64,000 nt of DNA. It comes from Ligustrum vulgare (taxonomy: Eukaryota > Streptophyta > Magnoliopsida > Lamiales > Oleaceae). Each line of letters begins with the position of its first letter. The stretch's first letter is position 1. Below, in pieces: positions 1 to 10,524 of the stretch. The stretch covers positions 15,793,596-15,857,595 of the forward strand of contig OY743170.1 in assembly GCA_963555705.1 (NCBI GenBank), given 5' to 3'. The notes beneath the pieces were generated by a model. The model was not told the origin of the DNA. It ran no database searches and saw only the letters and a program-made list of their open reading frames with translations. Position numbers and translations under genes: made by a program.

Positions 1-1884
1 GAAGAATATTCCACATCTAGAAAGAGATCAAGAGAGCATGCATTCAATCCTGTGACAGACATGGAGGAACCTACGTTCAAAACTGGTAAGTTTTACATTT
101 GTTATGATAGAGGTAATAATTTATATTTTCTTTCTGGAATATAATAGAAGTAATCTTGATTCATTTTACAGGCCTTGTTTTTTAGTCAAAGAAAGTTTTG
201 AAGGATGCTATCACTGAGCATTCTGCTAGGCATAATAGGGCAATACAGTATAAGAAAAATGATTCCGTTAGATTAAGAGCTGTTTGTAAACCTCCTTGCG
301 AGTGGGTGTTATATGCTAAGAAAGAAGTGGGCAAGACTAGTTACATCATTAAGACCTTCAACGGAGAGCACACATGTCCTTTGGTATACAAAAATAGGAG
401 AGTTAACTCTACTTATTTGGCACATAAGTATGCTTCTATTTGGCGGGTTGATCCCAATATGTCACTATCTACTTTTACAGAAAAGGTTAAACAGGATGGT
501 TTAGGTGATATCTCCCTTTGGAAGTTTTACAGAACAAAAAAGAAGGCTATGGAGATGATTAGGGGGAGTGTCGAGGAACATTATAAGGTTTTGTGGGATT
601 ACTGTCAGCAATTGAGAGAGACTAATATTGGGACCACTGTGGAGTTGGAGGGTTATGCGGGTGAATTTAAAAGACTGTATATCTGTATAGGAGCATTGAA
701 AGAGGGAATGCTTAGAGGATGTAGGAGAGTGATTGGAGTAGATGGATGTTTTTTTGAAGACTGAGCATGGTGGGCAGTTGTTAACTACTGTTGGGGTGGA
801 TGGTAATAATGGTGTATATCATATTGCCTATGCAGTAGTTGAGATTGAAAATGGTGATAACTGGAAATGGTTTTTAGGGTTGTTAAAGGATGATTTGGGT
901 ATAGAAAACTCTCATGGATGGGTCTTCATCTCAGACAAGCAGAAGGGGCTGGTGAATTCCATTGAATCCCTATTTGAGCATGCTGAACATAGAACATGTG
1001 TGCGTCATTTGTACAACAATTTCAGTTCCAGTCACAAGAGTTTGGCACTAAGAAATTGTCTTTGGGATGCAGCCAAAGCCACAACTATTCCCCAGTGGCA
1101 AGAGCAAATGGTGAAAATGATGGAGCTGGATCCTGCAGCATTTGGATGGCTTGACAGCAAACCTGCCTCACATTGGAGTAAGTCGCATTTCCAAGAGGGA
1201 AACAAATGTGATATGTTGCTTAACAATTTAAGTGAGTCATTCAACAGTGTGTTGTTAAGTGCAAGAGAGAAGTCAATCTTGACCATGCTTGAAGAAATAC
1301 GGATGTACTTGATGAAAAGAATTGTAATCCGAAGGGAAAATTGTGAAAGATGGAGGAGCGAAGTTGGGCCTAGGATACAAAAAATTTTGGAGAAGAATGG
1401 GAAGGTTGCTAAGGCAATGTATGCTGATTACTCCGGCAACTTGAAATTACAAGTGAGATACAACATCAGTCGACTGCATGCTGTGGACCTTAGGGAAAAA
1501 ACATGTACATGTCGTGCTTGGCAATTGAGTGGACTGCCTTGTTCTCATGTTATAGCTTCAGTGCTTTCAAGGAATATGCCGGTTATTGACTATGTCGATG
1601 ACATCTATAAGAAGGAGGCCTACATGAGGACTTATACACCGGGCATTTGCCCCATGACAAGCCCAGATTTATGGCCGAGCCCGGGCCTTAATCCATTGAC
1701 TCCACCTTTTTATACCAAAAAATCAGGGCGTCCAAAGAAGGCTAGGCGAAAAGAGGCTAATGAACATGTATCGTCCAGTAGTAGAAAGGGGATGGTAATG
1801 AGATGCAAGAAGTGCGGTGAACCAGGACATAACAAGAGAAGTTGCAGAGGAGGAATAGCACCCCCTTCAGCAAATTTGGAATGA
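1..1884 (+). pseudogene. MULE transposase (MuDR type), spliced, with in-frame stop and frameshift
   Basis: This is a Mutator-type cut-and-paste transposase. The first exon (from before position 1 to about 91) is joined by a GTAAGT..ACAG intron (about 92-171) to a second exon. In order it shows an N-terminal MuDR-like DNA-binding region (about 172-560), a DDE core (VIGVDGCF near 730-750; FISDKQKG near 920-945), a SWIM zinc finger (CTCRAW..GLPCSHV, about 1504-1555) and a CCHC zinc knuckle (CKKCGEPGHNKRSC, 1804-1845). Two lesions are visible: an in-frame TAG at 183-185 just after the splice junction, and one extra T in the run near 747-753, which shifts the frame between the two halves of the catalytic core. 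The downstream half (742-1884) is otherwise open. It is almost certainly inactive, though the lesions are few. Confidence 0.9.
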
Positions 1885-2125
1885 ACAAACATTCTCACAT
1901 ATTTTTGTTAATATTTTTTGTATTGTAATGTGAAAATATATGATGCACTATTGTTTTTTGCATTAGTCTGGAAGGGGGTCAAAATTTGTGACACGTTGCT
2001 GGTTTTTGTAATGGTCTAGAAGGGGTGTCTGAAGACTTTTGTAAATGTCATAATATCCTCTATTTAACTGCTTAAGGAAATTTTTGTAGCTCTTATGTGT
2101 TGATGTTGGTGCTTGTGTGAAGTTG

Positions 2126-2210
2126 TGCTATGTAACTGTTATATAGGCTGAAGTTGTTCTTACAGGGGTGCTATGTAACTGTTATATAGGCTGAAGTTGT
2201 TCTTACAGGG
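2126..2210. repeat. Tandem duplication, 43-bp unit
   Basis: Two nearly perfect adjacent copies (2126-2168 and 2169-2210) begin with TGCTATGTAACTGTTATATA, in the 3' non-coding part of the MULE. No function can be inferred. Confidence 0.9.
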
Positions 2211-2563
2211 ACCTATTGTGCTAAACGTTGATAGGTTAGAGACTATATATGCCAAAACGTTTTCATTGTAGGGACTATATACGCCAAAACGCTTATCATA
2301 TATGGATGTTATCTACAAAAAAAAGTTTGAACATTAAGGATGATTTTTGCTAACATCATTTACAGAGGCTTGTAACCTTTTAACTGAAATTTATACTCGG
2401 ACAGAAATACCCTTCTAAAATTTCAGTCAATTGGGCCAAATAGTGCTTTCAACGGCAGGAATTAACAGAATGTAACAGCAGGGACTACTTTAGCAACGTT
2501 TGGTGATTCTGAGGACGTAAATGCCAAAATTGAAACGTTGGGGACCATTTGTGCTGTTTACCC

Positions 2564-4274
2564 ATAAACAAACATTTACCAAATAAAGGCTAGTTTGTGC
2601 TAGAAATTATATTTTTGAAAAGGTTAATTACATCAATAATCATTAAAATTGAATAGTTATGCAAATGGTTATTGAAGTTTTGATTTATTTATTTATTTTT
2701 TAATAGCAAGTCATCCAAGTTACAATTATGGCCATTTGGTGTTTAAAAAAATGGTCACTATTAGGTACCCTTTATTCAAAATCTTATGTTTTTAAAACTC
2801 ATTTTCAACCAACTTTCTATTGATAAAATAATCTAGATATAAATACATAAAAAATATTACTTTTTAACAGCTCGTTCTCCCAAAATTTACTATTACAAAC
2901 TATATCATTTGAAATAATATGTCTCAAATAGGGGTTAAAGAAATTTCCAGGAACGATAAATATATGAACCTAAAAAAAAAAAAAATTTAAAGTATGTGTA
3001 ATTGTACATTTTTTTTTTAATTAATTGTCTTCCTTTATTTCTCATTTTTAATTAAATATTCACTTTATATGTTAACATATAAATCCGATATATGTGAGTA
3101 ACAAATGATCATATATCGCACGGTTGTAATGCTAATAATATAATATAAAATGAAATATACTTCCCAAAAACAGTATTTGGAACTTTTTCCGCCTAAACTA
3201 TTTTTCCTAAAATAAAAGCATTTCAATGAATTAGAATATCTTTAATAATTATACTATTATTATTAAATCGAAAAAATATGCAATATGGATATTAAATCGA
3301 AGATCTCAACTAGAACTTTAATACGAATTCACAAGTGCGAGCCAACTATAAACAAGTCTTCTCTAAAATTACATCAAAGATTAAAGGTAAAAGTTTTATT
3401 TTGTACCTTTTAGTTTTTCCAAATATCTCATTGTTTGAAAATTCTTTTATTTAAGTCCTACAATAATATTTATAATTTTTTAAAATAAATTTAATTGGTC
3501 CCAAATAATTAATTTCAATTCAAGTCGCTTTTCTTATCAAATTAAAAGAAATAATAAATATCCGAACTTTTAAGGATATATTCAATTAAGTTCGAATAAT
3601 TTTTGTAACTTCATATTTCTATAAATTCATTTGTCATTTTAAAATTATTTATTTACTCATTTTATTCACTTATTTATGTTTAATACTGTTGTTTTAAATA
3701 ATCAAAGACATGCAATTTATATGTTATAGACTTAACCTTTTAGTTTAATTAACTTTTATCAAAATAAAAATAAAGGTACGTTAGCAAATTCATTCTATTT
3801 CAAAATAGGATATGGTCAAACACGTTTATTTAAAACATATAAAAATATTTTTCAGGTAACATGACTATTTGACTAATGGGTGAAAAATAAGAATTCACGT
3901 TGTATTTGAAATTATTGAATAAGTTTTAAATATTTTTAATAATTTGATAGTTCGCATCTTTGATTTTTTTTTTTTTTTTTGAATTTTGTCTTTGATCATG
4001 GTTTCACATTGTAGACTGATTTATACGGAACTTAACCTTTTGATTTTCATTTTTTTAACATTGATTTTGTGAAAAGTGATTTTTTTTTCAAATGTGTAGT
4101 TAAAAAGTAGTATGAAAATTTGTAAAAAAAAAAATTATTTTTAAAGAATATATGATTGAGAATGAATGTTTAGAAAAATTGATTCTTGAAAAATCAATTT
4201 CATATAGATTAGTGAAAAAGTATTATGTCTTGTGGGTTAAACAATAGCGCCACTTTTATAACTTGAGATGCATA
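2564..4274. other. AT-rich non-coding stretch
   Basis: There is no open reading frame with recognisable domains. It contains homopolymer runs (A-run near 2972, T-run near 3967) and, at about 2860-3115, one copy of a dispersed repeat also found at 34052-34830. Confidence 0.7.
2860..3115. repeat. Dispersed repeat, copy 1 (see 34052-34830)
   Basis: The segment from 'gctcgttctcccaaaattt' through 'tgtgagtaacaaatgat' matches 34062-34830 in the same order and orientation. The right-hand copy has about 530 extra bases in the middle (about 34135-34665). No terminal repeats or target duplications are apparent. The family is not recognised. Confidence 0.7.
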
Positions 4275-4279
4275 GATGA

Positions 4280-6212
4280 TGTAACACCCCAAGTTAAAAA
4301 ATCTTAAATCTAGGCGTGTTAATTTCCCTTTACTTAAATGCGGAAAAAATCATTTAAAACTTTAACATTTTTATTTTCTATAAAAAAAATTTACAAAAAT
4401 TCCGACAGAGTCTCATCTATAACTTGGACATAACCAACCTGTAGAGGGACATCAGGCCTACATTATACCTACATTACATATGCAATTCTCAACTCATTCA
4501 AATCCAACCACAATTCCAAAATTAAACTTCAACATCAATTCCCAACTCCTCAACAATAATACCTTGAAGTAAATAAATTTTTAAACTTATGGAATATGAT
4601 ATAAACTAATCACAGGGAAATACCATAACTTATTTTAACTAAAACCGCCAAACTAATCAAAATAATTTATCAATTAAAAGAATAACCAATAAAATAATTT
4701 GTGAAAGCCCTTGATTCATTCCAAAAAGAAATTGAATTATGAGTACTGTCTGAGTCAGTCGTCAAGTATTCTCCTCGGATCACCTTTCATCACCTGAAAT
4801 GTTGGGGAGGGATTGGGGTGAGTTAAAGCTCAGTAAGTAAACTTTATGTATGTAATGCATGCTTATGACATGAAATTCTTTAAACAATCTAAATATGTAT
4901 CCTCAATTACTTTACTTTCCAGAACTTTCAAAGCTTTTCAAACTTTCACTTAACATTTCAAAACTTTCACTTCATTTCCATCGCGAGCTCACTTGGTGTA
5001 CCTTCTAGTCAATTGGAGAGAAGTGGACAATTTTTATTTGGAACCAGATTAATATCCACATTTCCACCGCAAAGCGATTTAACATTCACTTTCCCACCAC
5101 ATAGCAGTTTAATAGTTCACCGCAAAGCGGTCGAACATTTCGTCGCAAAGCGACTTAGTTCGGGTATGCTGGTCCCCCGCGCCCCATTTCCCACTCATTT
5201 CTTTCATGACTTAGAAGTACACACATTCTTTCTTAAAAAAACTTGGGATACATAACTTTTTAACAAACTGGCACCTTAACACATTTCTTTAATTTAAAAA
5301 TATTTGACTTCCCAATTTCAATACCAATACATGCTTGATGATGCAATGACATGATAACGTGTATGCTTGAACATTCTTCTTAATAACATGCTTTCATAAA
5401 GTAAATGAAATTCATTAAAGCAAGTAAGTTGCAAACAGCCATTTACACATTTCACCTTTACATTTAATTTCTATGAAAATAGGGGAAGTTTACTTATTTG
5501 ACGTCTTTAGTATTTACCGTTATCTTGACTTGCAAGAGGAAGATTTTCAGATGCCCATAACGTCAATGTACCAATTCTCCTAATTATTTCCATTCATTAA
5601 TAAAATATGTATTCAGTTCAAAAATCATATTTAACACTTCTAAATGAGGTTGAGACTTTCATATGACTCACAATTCAAATCAAATGGGATCTTAAACTAT
5701 GTCAAATACATATCATACTACATTAGGAATAAGAGATTAATTTAAATGGCAAAAATTTGAAATCTAACTTATCAAATTACACAAAGGGGTCAAAGTTATG
5801 GAATATTCATCACAACTTAAATTTCATAGAGACAATTCCAATAAGCATTCTAGCTATTCATAAATTTGGAAATCACCATTTATTCAACTTTACAAGAATA
5901 GTTAATTTAAACTACAAATTTCGTAAATTTCGGTAGTCTGAAAATAATAACCACAAGTCAAACATATACGCTAAAAATTGAATTAAAAATCATCTCATTA
6001 CTTGAAATTCTAAATTAGTATACACATTTACATAAATTTACTCCAAATTTTGAAATTATAAAGATAACTCCAAATTAACTAACCAAAAATCAAATTTTCA
6101 GTTAAACTAATTAAGACTAAATTTCCTAAATCCGAAAATACATTACAATTCCAATTCAGCTAGAAATTTAACTAAACTAATCAATTCTATGAACTCATAA
6201 ATTTGAAAGGTA

Positions 6213-6249
<37 letters not shown>

Positions 6250-7031
6250 TGCCCAAAAATCTAAGTTTAGCAATTTAAAATTCGAAACTTAACTAAAACC
6301 CATTTTGGAAAAATTCTAAAATCTTCATACAATTACATACATTCAACATATATACATATAAATCCTTGTGTGTGCGTGTAAAAGAGTGTGTTGTGTCTGT
6401 AAAGCCGTGAGTGACAGTGTGATTGAGTTTCTGTGTGTGTGTGTGGGTGAGCGGTGATAGGGAGGAGAAGGAGTCATCGTGGTAGTGGGCGAGGTGCATG
6501 GTCTCGGGTTGTAGCTCGTCAGCGACGATGGGGGAAAGAGGTAGAGAGAGGACGAGCGGCCGAGAGTGAGAGGAAAGGAGAGGGCGAGACAACGAAGGGA
6601 GTAAGGCGAGAGGAACATAGACGAGTCTGAGTAGGTTTACGTTAGAATTAGGATTTAATCTTTTGAATTTTGCAAATTACTCCCCCAAGTCTCCTCCTCC
6701 GTCTAATGAAGCCCATAAGTTTTACTTATCCTCCAAATGTCACTAAACTTTCTCCCAAATTCAACTTAATGTATTTTGGCCATTTACAAAATTAAATAAA
6801 TTTAAATAAGCATCTTTAGCAATTAAAATAAACACTTAGACACATAATTGCACGTAACAATTTATAAACTTTTTAATTGACACATTGATCGAGACGGCGT
6901 CCAAGTTCTTCCACTGCAAAATAATTCAAATTATAGACATTAAAGATCATAAATTTATAATTTATAATAACATTCACATGAATATTATGTAAAATTTAAA
7001 ATTGCACGTAAAAATAAAAAGTGGTCTTACA
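4280..7031 (-). mobile_element. Solo LTR of a large-LTR Ty3/gypsy element (2752 bp)
   Basis: It starts TGTAACACCCC and ends GGTCTTACA, has TG..CA termini, and is flanked by the perfect 5-bp duplication GATGA at 4275-4279 and 7032-7036. No internal domain follows, so it is a solo LTR left by LTR-LTR recombination. TGTAACACCCC is typical of Tekay/Del-type gypsy LTRs. The order of landmarks (a 'tgcggaa' stretch after the start, a 'cagtaag' stretch 500 bp in) parallels the LARD LTRs at 54028 and 60031, which suggests the same minus orientation; that point is inference. Inside are a CGCAAAGCG-rich stretch (5065-5160) and a (CA)n tract. Confidence 0.88.
6216..6248. repeat. (CA)n microsatellite inside the solo LTR
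   Basis: An uninterrupted CA dinucleotide run of about 16 units. Confidence 0.97.
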
Positions 7032-7036
7032 GATGA

Positions 7037-7640
7037 TTTCTTGGTGTATAAAGTAAATGTATTTTCAATCTACATTTGGTAAAACTTAATTAAAATAAAC
7101 ATTTAATATTGCTTAATTTCTTACATTCATTTAAAAGAAAATTAAAACTTAAATGGGCTCCTAAAGGATTCCTAATTACGCTAATGTTCGGTAACGTAGA
7201 ATTTGGTTTATAATCCATTTGCACAGAGTCCAATGTCCACCCACGTGAATGATAATATCAAATTCTTATGAGCTATTCTCCAAGCCTAGAGTTGTAGATT
7301 CTAACACCCACATTTGTGCATGAATTTTCAACTCATTTTGCATGACTTTTTGTTATTGTTAGTGTTATTTCATGGCCTATGGGTAAGTGATAGAAACTGA
7401 CCAGAATTGGAGGAAATTATCTGGGTATGAATGGACAGTGCAGAAATGTTGTCAGAACCTTGAGATGTGAAGGCTCCAGGGTTACAATGAAAATGGTTTA
7501 TAAACAAATTTTTTTGGCATCCGAAAATAAGCTACATCTCAAATATCACTAAAATGAAATGCATGCTGGAAAGAAATAAGGGACCCATATACGGAATCAG
7601 AATCAATACAAGAACACATTTAGAAAAGAAGACAAATATT
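7037..7640. other. Non-coding stretch between solo LTR and LINE remnant
   Basis: No recognisable gene. It probably includes the decayed 3' end of the LINE (minus strand), but no poly-A tail can be fixed. Confidence 0.5.
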
Positions 7641-8562
7641 GAGAAACTATCTTCCCAAGCTCTATCCCGCCACAGTTGATGAATGAATCTTTCCAATTAA
7701 AACTTAACTCTTCTAATGATTCTATGACTGTTGACGGGGATTCCTTTGTGTTTAGCTTTGTTTTGTTCATGCCATAGATACCACATGATTAGAAGCGGAG
7801 TAAGAATGATAGCATTACAAGATTGTACACGAGATTGAATGATCCACTTGAGAAAAAATTGTCTAGGTAATTCACTGGCATCCATATTAATATTGTCCAG
7901 TTGACAAAAGTGAGATCATACTAGCTTAGCCAAGTTGCTTGAGACTAATATATGATTGATTGTTTCATCTTGATAACAGCACATACATTTAAAGGCCAGA
8001 TGGATCGAGAATTTTTTATTCATTACATCATTAGTTGGGAGTCAGTTATTCCATAATTCTTGAATGAAGACCGAAATTTTAGTAGGAACAGCTGAATTAC
8101 AGATATACCTTAAGCTCATCTGTTTATTCTTTTTCTGCCTTATAAGATCATTGCATGATTTGACAGAAAATTGTCCATTACTGGTGAGAGACCACGAGAT
8201 TTTATCAGGACCATCATTAGGTTGGATTTGTTGGATCTCTTGCTGAATTTATAGAGGGAATTTCTCTCTAAGTTTTTGGATATCCCAGTTAGATTCATTT
8301 CGAGGATCAGCAAACCATTTGGACTTCGTTTCTATCAACCTGAAGTTCCATAAGAGGTTTCCCATGTTGTATGTCTAAAAACACATGACATTGCCCCTCT
8401 CCTACAATCCATCTAATGCAGTGGTCTGCCTGGTGTTTGATTTGATCCATTCTTTTCCACAAATGAGATGCAGATGCTGGACAGCTTACCAATAGAGGGT
8501 GAGAGTTAGAGTAGTATTTGGCATACATCACCTTGCTCCAGAATGATTGCTGAAGTCTAAAC
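7641..8562 (-). pseudogene. LINE ORF2 remnant, C-terminal piece (zf-RVT region)
   Basis: Read on the minus strand this is the C-terminal part of a plant non-LTR retrotransposon polyprotein. From 8562 downward it gives FWSKVMYAKY, then a zf-RVT-like region with SWSLTSNGQFSVKS (about 8190) and, near 7700-7885, WYLWHEQNKAKHKG, the tryptophan-rich motif common after this zinc-binding domain. Several stops break the frame. It is continuous with the piece at 26918-27028 once the copia insertion between 8563 and 26912 is removed, so the LINE was the target of that insertion. Confidence 0.85.
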
Positions 8563-8594
8563 TGTTGGAATTATATATGCCCATAGAGTATAAT
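8563..8594 (+). repeat. Copia A 5' LTR, part 1 of 3
   Basis: The first 32 bases of the LTR (TGTTGGAATTATATATGCCC..). The last three bases, AAT, are the target duplication of the first CACTA insertion. Confidence 0.95.
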
Positions 8595-8633
8595 CACTAG
8601 TACAAAATTACATAAAAAAATAACATATTAGCG

Positions 8634-8870
8634 TCTTTTTTGAGAAACGACGCCACAAAAAAGCGGTGGCAAAATTGAAATTAAAAATTCATAAAAAGCG
8701 TCGGTTCTTTAGGAAGAACCGACGCTGGTGGTGGCGGCACATTAAGGGCGTCGATTCTTACTAAAGAACCGACACCTATAATTAAATTATAGGCGTCAGT
8801 TCTTTATTAAGAACCGACGCCCTTTAGTTAAAGGCGGCGGTTCCTTTCAAGAACCTCCGCCTTTAACTTT
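8634..8870. repeat. CACTA 1 left subterminal palindromic repeats
   Basis: Several inverted pairs are built on GGCGTCGGTTCTT / AAGAACCGACGCC with short spacers, for example 'agcgtcggttctttaggaa' followed by its near complement, and a pair around 8793-8821. In characterised CACTA elements such arrays bind the element's own TNPA/TNP1-type protein; that role is inferred here. Confidence 0.85.
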
Positions 8871-8929
8871 GGCCTTTCCCGCTTAATTAAAAATTCTTCA
8901 GCATTTTTGGGAATAATACAGCACTCCTC

Positions 8930-9395
8930 ACCTCCACAACGCCGCTCACCTCCACAACCTCATTCATCACACTCCCCCACCGTAGCCTCCGTCACCTCCG
9001 ACCGTTAGTGCAGCTCCGGCGCGGCCATTTCTTCTCCGCTGCGCACCACCCCCACCCCGCTCCCCTCTCTTTTCCTCTGTGCGCAGTCCCAGCCCACCAC
9101 CTTGTACCGGCACCTCCGCCACTATCCTCCCCCATCCCCGCGTAGAGAAGCCCAGCCAGCGCGCACCTCCGCCAGTGGCCACCGTCCTCCCCCAGCCGCG
9201 CGTGCGTAGAGAACCCCAAATGGGGTGCGGCTTTCTCCTCAATAAAATGAATCCCATAGAGCCATGCGCCCCAAAGCTTCGAATTTGACCCAATTGCATC
9301 AAGCAGTGCCCTACAGTGAACTCACCTCACAGCACCTCCGCCAGGGCCCACCTTCCCTCCCCCAACCGCCACCGTCCCACTAAAACGGTAATTTT
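8930..9395 (+). other. GC-rich leader region of CACTA 1
   Basis: The C-rich sequence (many CACCTCCG and CCACC phrases) contrasts sharply with the surrounding AT-rich DNA. Frames are open on both strands but none shows a domain. The position just inside the left end, followed by 'acggtaattttt' resembling a splice donor near 9389, suggests a transcribed 5' leader or first exon. A captured host 5' UTR is an alternative. Confidence 0.5.
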
Positions 9396-9711
9396 TTTTT
9401 TTTTAAGCTTAAACTAGTTTGTTCATTTTGTTAATTTATAATTGAATTTATTTATTTATGATTTAATATGTTTATTGATTTAAATGAACTTATTAGTCTT
9501 TTTTGAATTTGGAATTTAGATTGATTTTGAGTTAGTAGATTTATAAATTCAATTTTTAAATTATTGGAGTTTTATTGAAATTGTAGAATATTAATTTTAT
9601 TTTACTAACGATTTTGAGATATTTATAAATGAATTATTTGAGATGTTTTGTACTTGTTGGATGTTTTGGTGAATTTAGATGATTATGTTGTGATGATCTG
9701 GAAATATGAGC

Positions 9712-9712
<1 letters not shown>

Positions 9713-9770
<58 letters not shown>
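9713..9770. repeat. (TA)n microsatellite
   Basis: About 29 TA units inside CACTA 1. Confidence 0.97.
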
Positions 9771-9774
<4 letters not shown>

Positions 9775-9934
9775 ATAATTAAAAGGCTAAAAATGTTTGA
9801 GTTTTTAACATGTTGAGGTTGAAAATTTTAAACTAGATGAAAATGTTGAAGTTCGACTGGAGTTCTGTTTGAGTTTTGAATATGTTGAAGTTAAATATTT
9901 TAGTTTTATTGTGACATTTTGATTCCCCCTACAG

Positions 9935-9978
9935 GTTGGTTAAGTCCAATTTATAGGGGAGATTCTGTCAAAATTTTT
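9935..9978 (+). pseudogene. Stray copy of one Ulp1-protease exon
   Basis: The stretch between a 'ctacag' acceptor and a 'gtaaga' donor is a diverged copy of the exon at 13318-13361. Translated, it gives VQFIGEILSKF against VQFIGETLTKF, with one stop near the start. It sits upstream of the TNP2 tail, where it has no obvious role. Confidence 0.7.
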
Positions 9979-10027
9979 GTAAGATTTTATAAATAATAAA
10001 GTGAGGTAATTTCGATGTAAATGTGTT

Positions 10028-10369
10028 GATAATAGACGGGGTGTTCGGGTGGATGAGTTAGGCTTCACTTTGGTGGATTTTGATCGGTTGGGTTATTTTG
10101 ATGGGCCATTCATACTGGCATCACAAGCGAAACAGATATTTTATGTTCTTGACCCAGCAAATACTAAGTGGTCAGTTGTACTTCAGGGCAAAAGACATAT
10201 TGTTGGCATTGATGATGTGGTGGATGAAGAAGAGTATGATCATTTCGACGAAACTCCTCCATTTTCTATTGGTATACAACCAGATGCAATTACAAGGGAA
10301 GATAATCTTGAAATAAATTACATGCGTGAGGATCATGAAGAAGGATTGTGGATTGACCGCCGTTCGTGA
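10028..10369 (+). pseudogene. TNP2-type CACTA transposase, C-terminal tail only
   Basis: The translated stretch contains DELGFTLVDFDRLGYFDGPF followed by ILASQAKQIFYVLDP, the conserved tail (DUF4216-like) of plant CACTA TNP2 transposases, and ends with a natural-looking stop at 10367-10369. A TNP2 protein is usually much longer and carries its catalytic region upstream. Between the left end of the element and 10028 I find no trace of that region. I read this as the last exon of an internally deleted transposase gene. Confidence 0.8.
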
Positions 10370-10524
10370 GGCAATATAATTGTGTAAGATCGTTTACTTT
10401 CTTACTTAGAACTTTTTAATATTGTTCATATATGCTCTATTCATTGTTACTATTCGCTTACTAATTTGTTTATATATTTTTGTTTTGTTATATACGCAGA
10501 TACGTGCACATTCTCGTGAAAGTC

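Larger units (their letters stand above)
1..2563 (+). mobile_element. MULE (Mutator-like) DNA transposon, 3' part
   Basis: The left edge of the window cuts into a Mutator-like element. Its transposase remnant occupies 1-1884. Downstream, 2200-2563 is a non-coding end built from repeated phrases of the type 'gggactatatacgccaaaacg'. I place the 3' terminus at 2563 because the last bases read inward on the minus strand as GGGTAAACAGCACAAATGG, the usual look of plant MULE terminal inverted repeats. The 5' terminus and the 9-bp target duplication lie outside the window, so the boundary is inferred from one end only. Confidence 0.75.

Noticed and set aside
3095..3140. Possible Helitron 3' end ('atatcgcacggttgtaatgctaa').
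   Set aside because: The terminal hairpin needed before CTRR is absent, and the matching copy at 34830 does not conserve this end.
6293..6618. Two overlapping minus-strand frames around 6300-6600.
   Set aside because: Low-complexity GAGAG/CA-rich part of the solo LTR; translations are Ser/Thr/His repeats without a domain.
8967..9302. Overlapping frames (Gly/Arg-rich and Pro-rich) in CACTA 1.
   Set aside because: Composition-driven; both strands are open, and there is no start context or domain. Kept only as a GC-rich leader.
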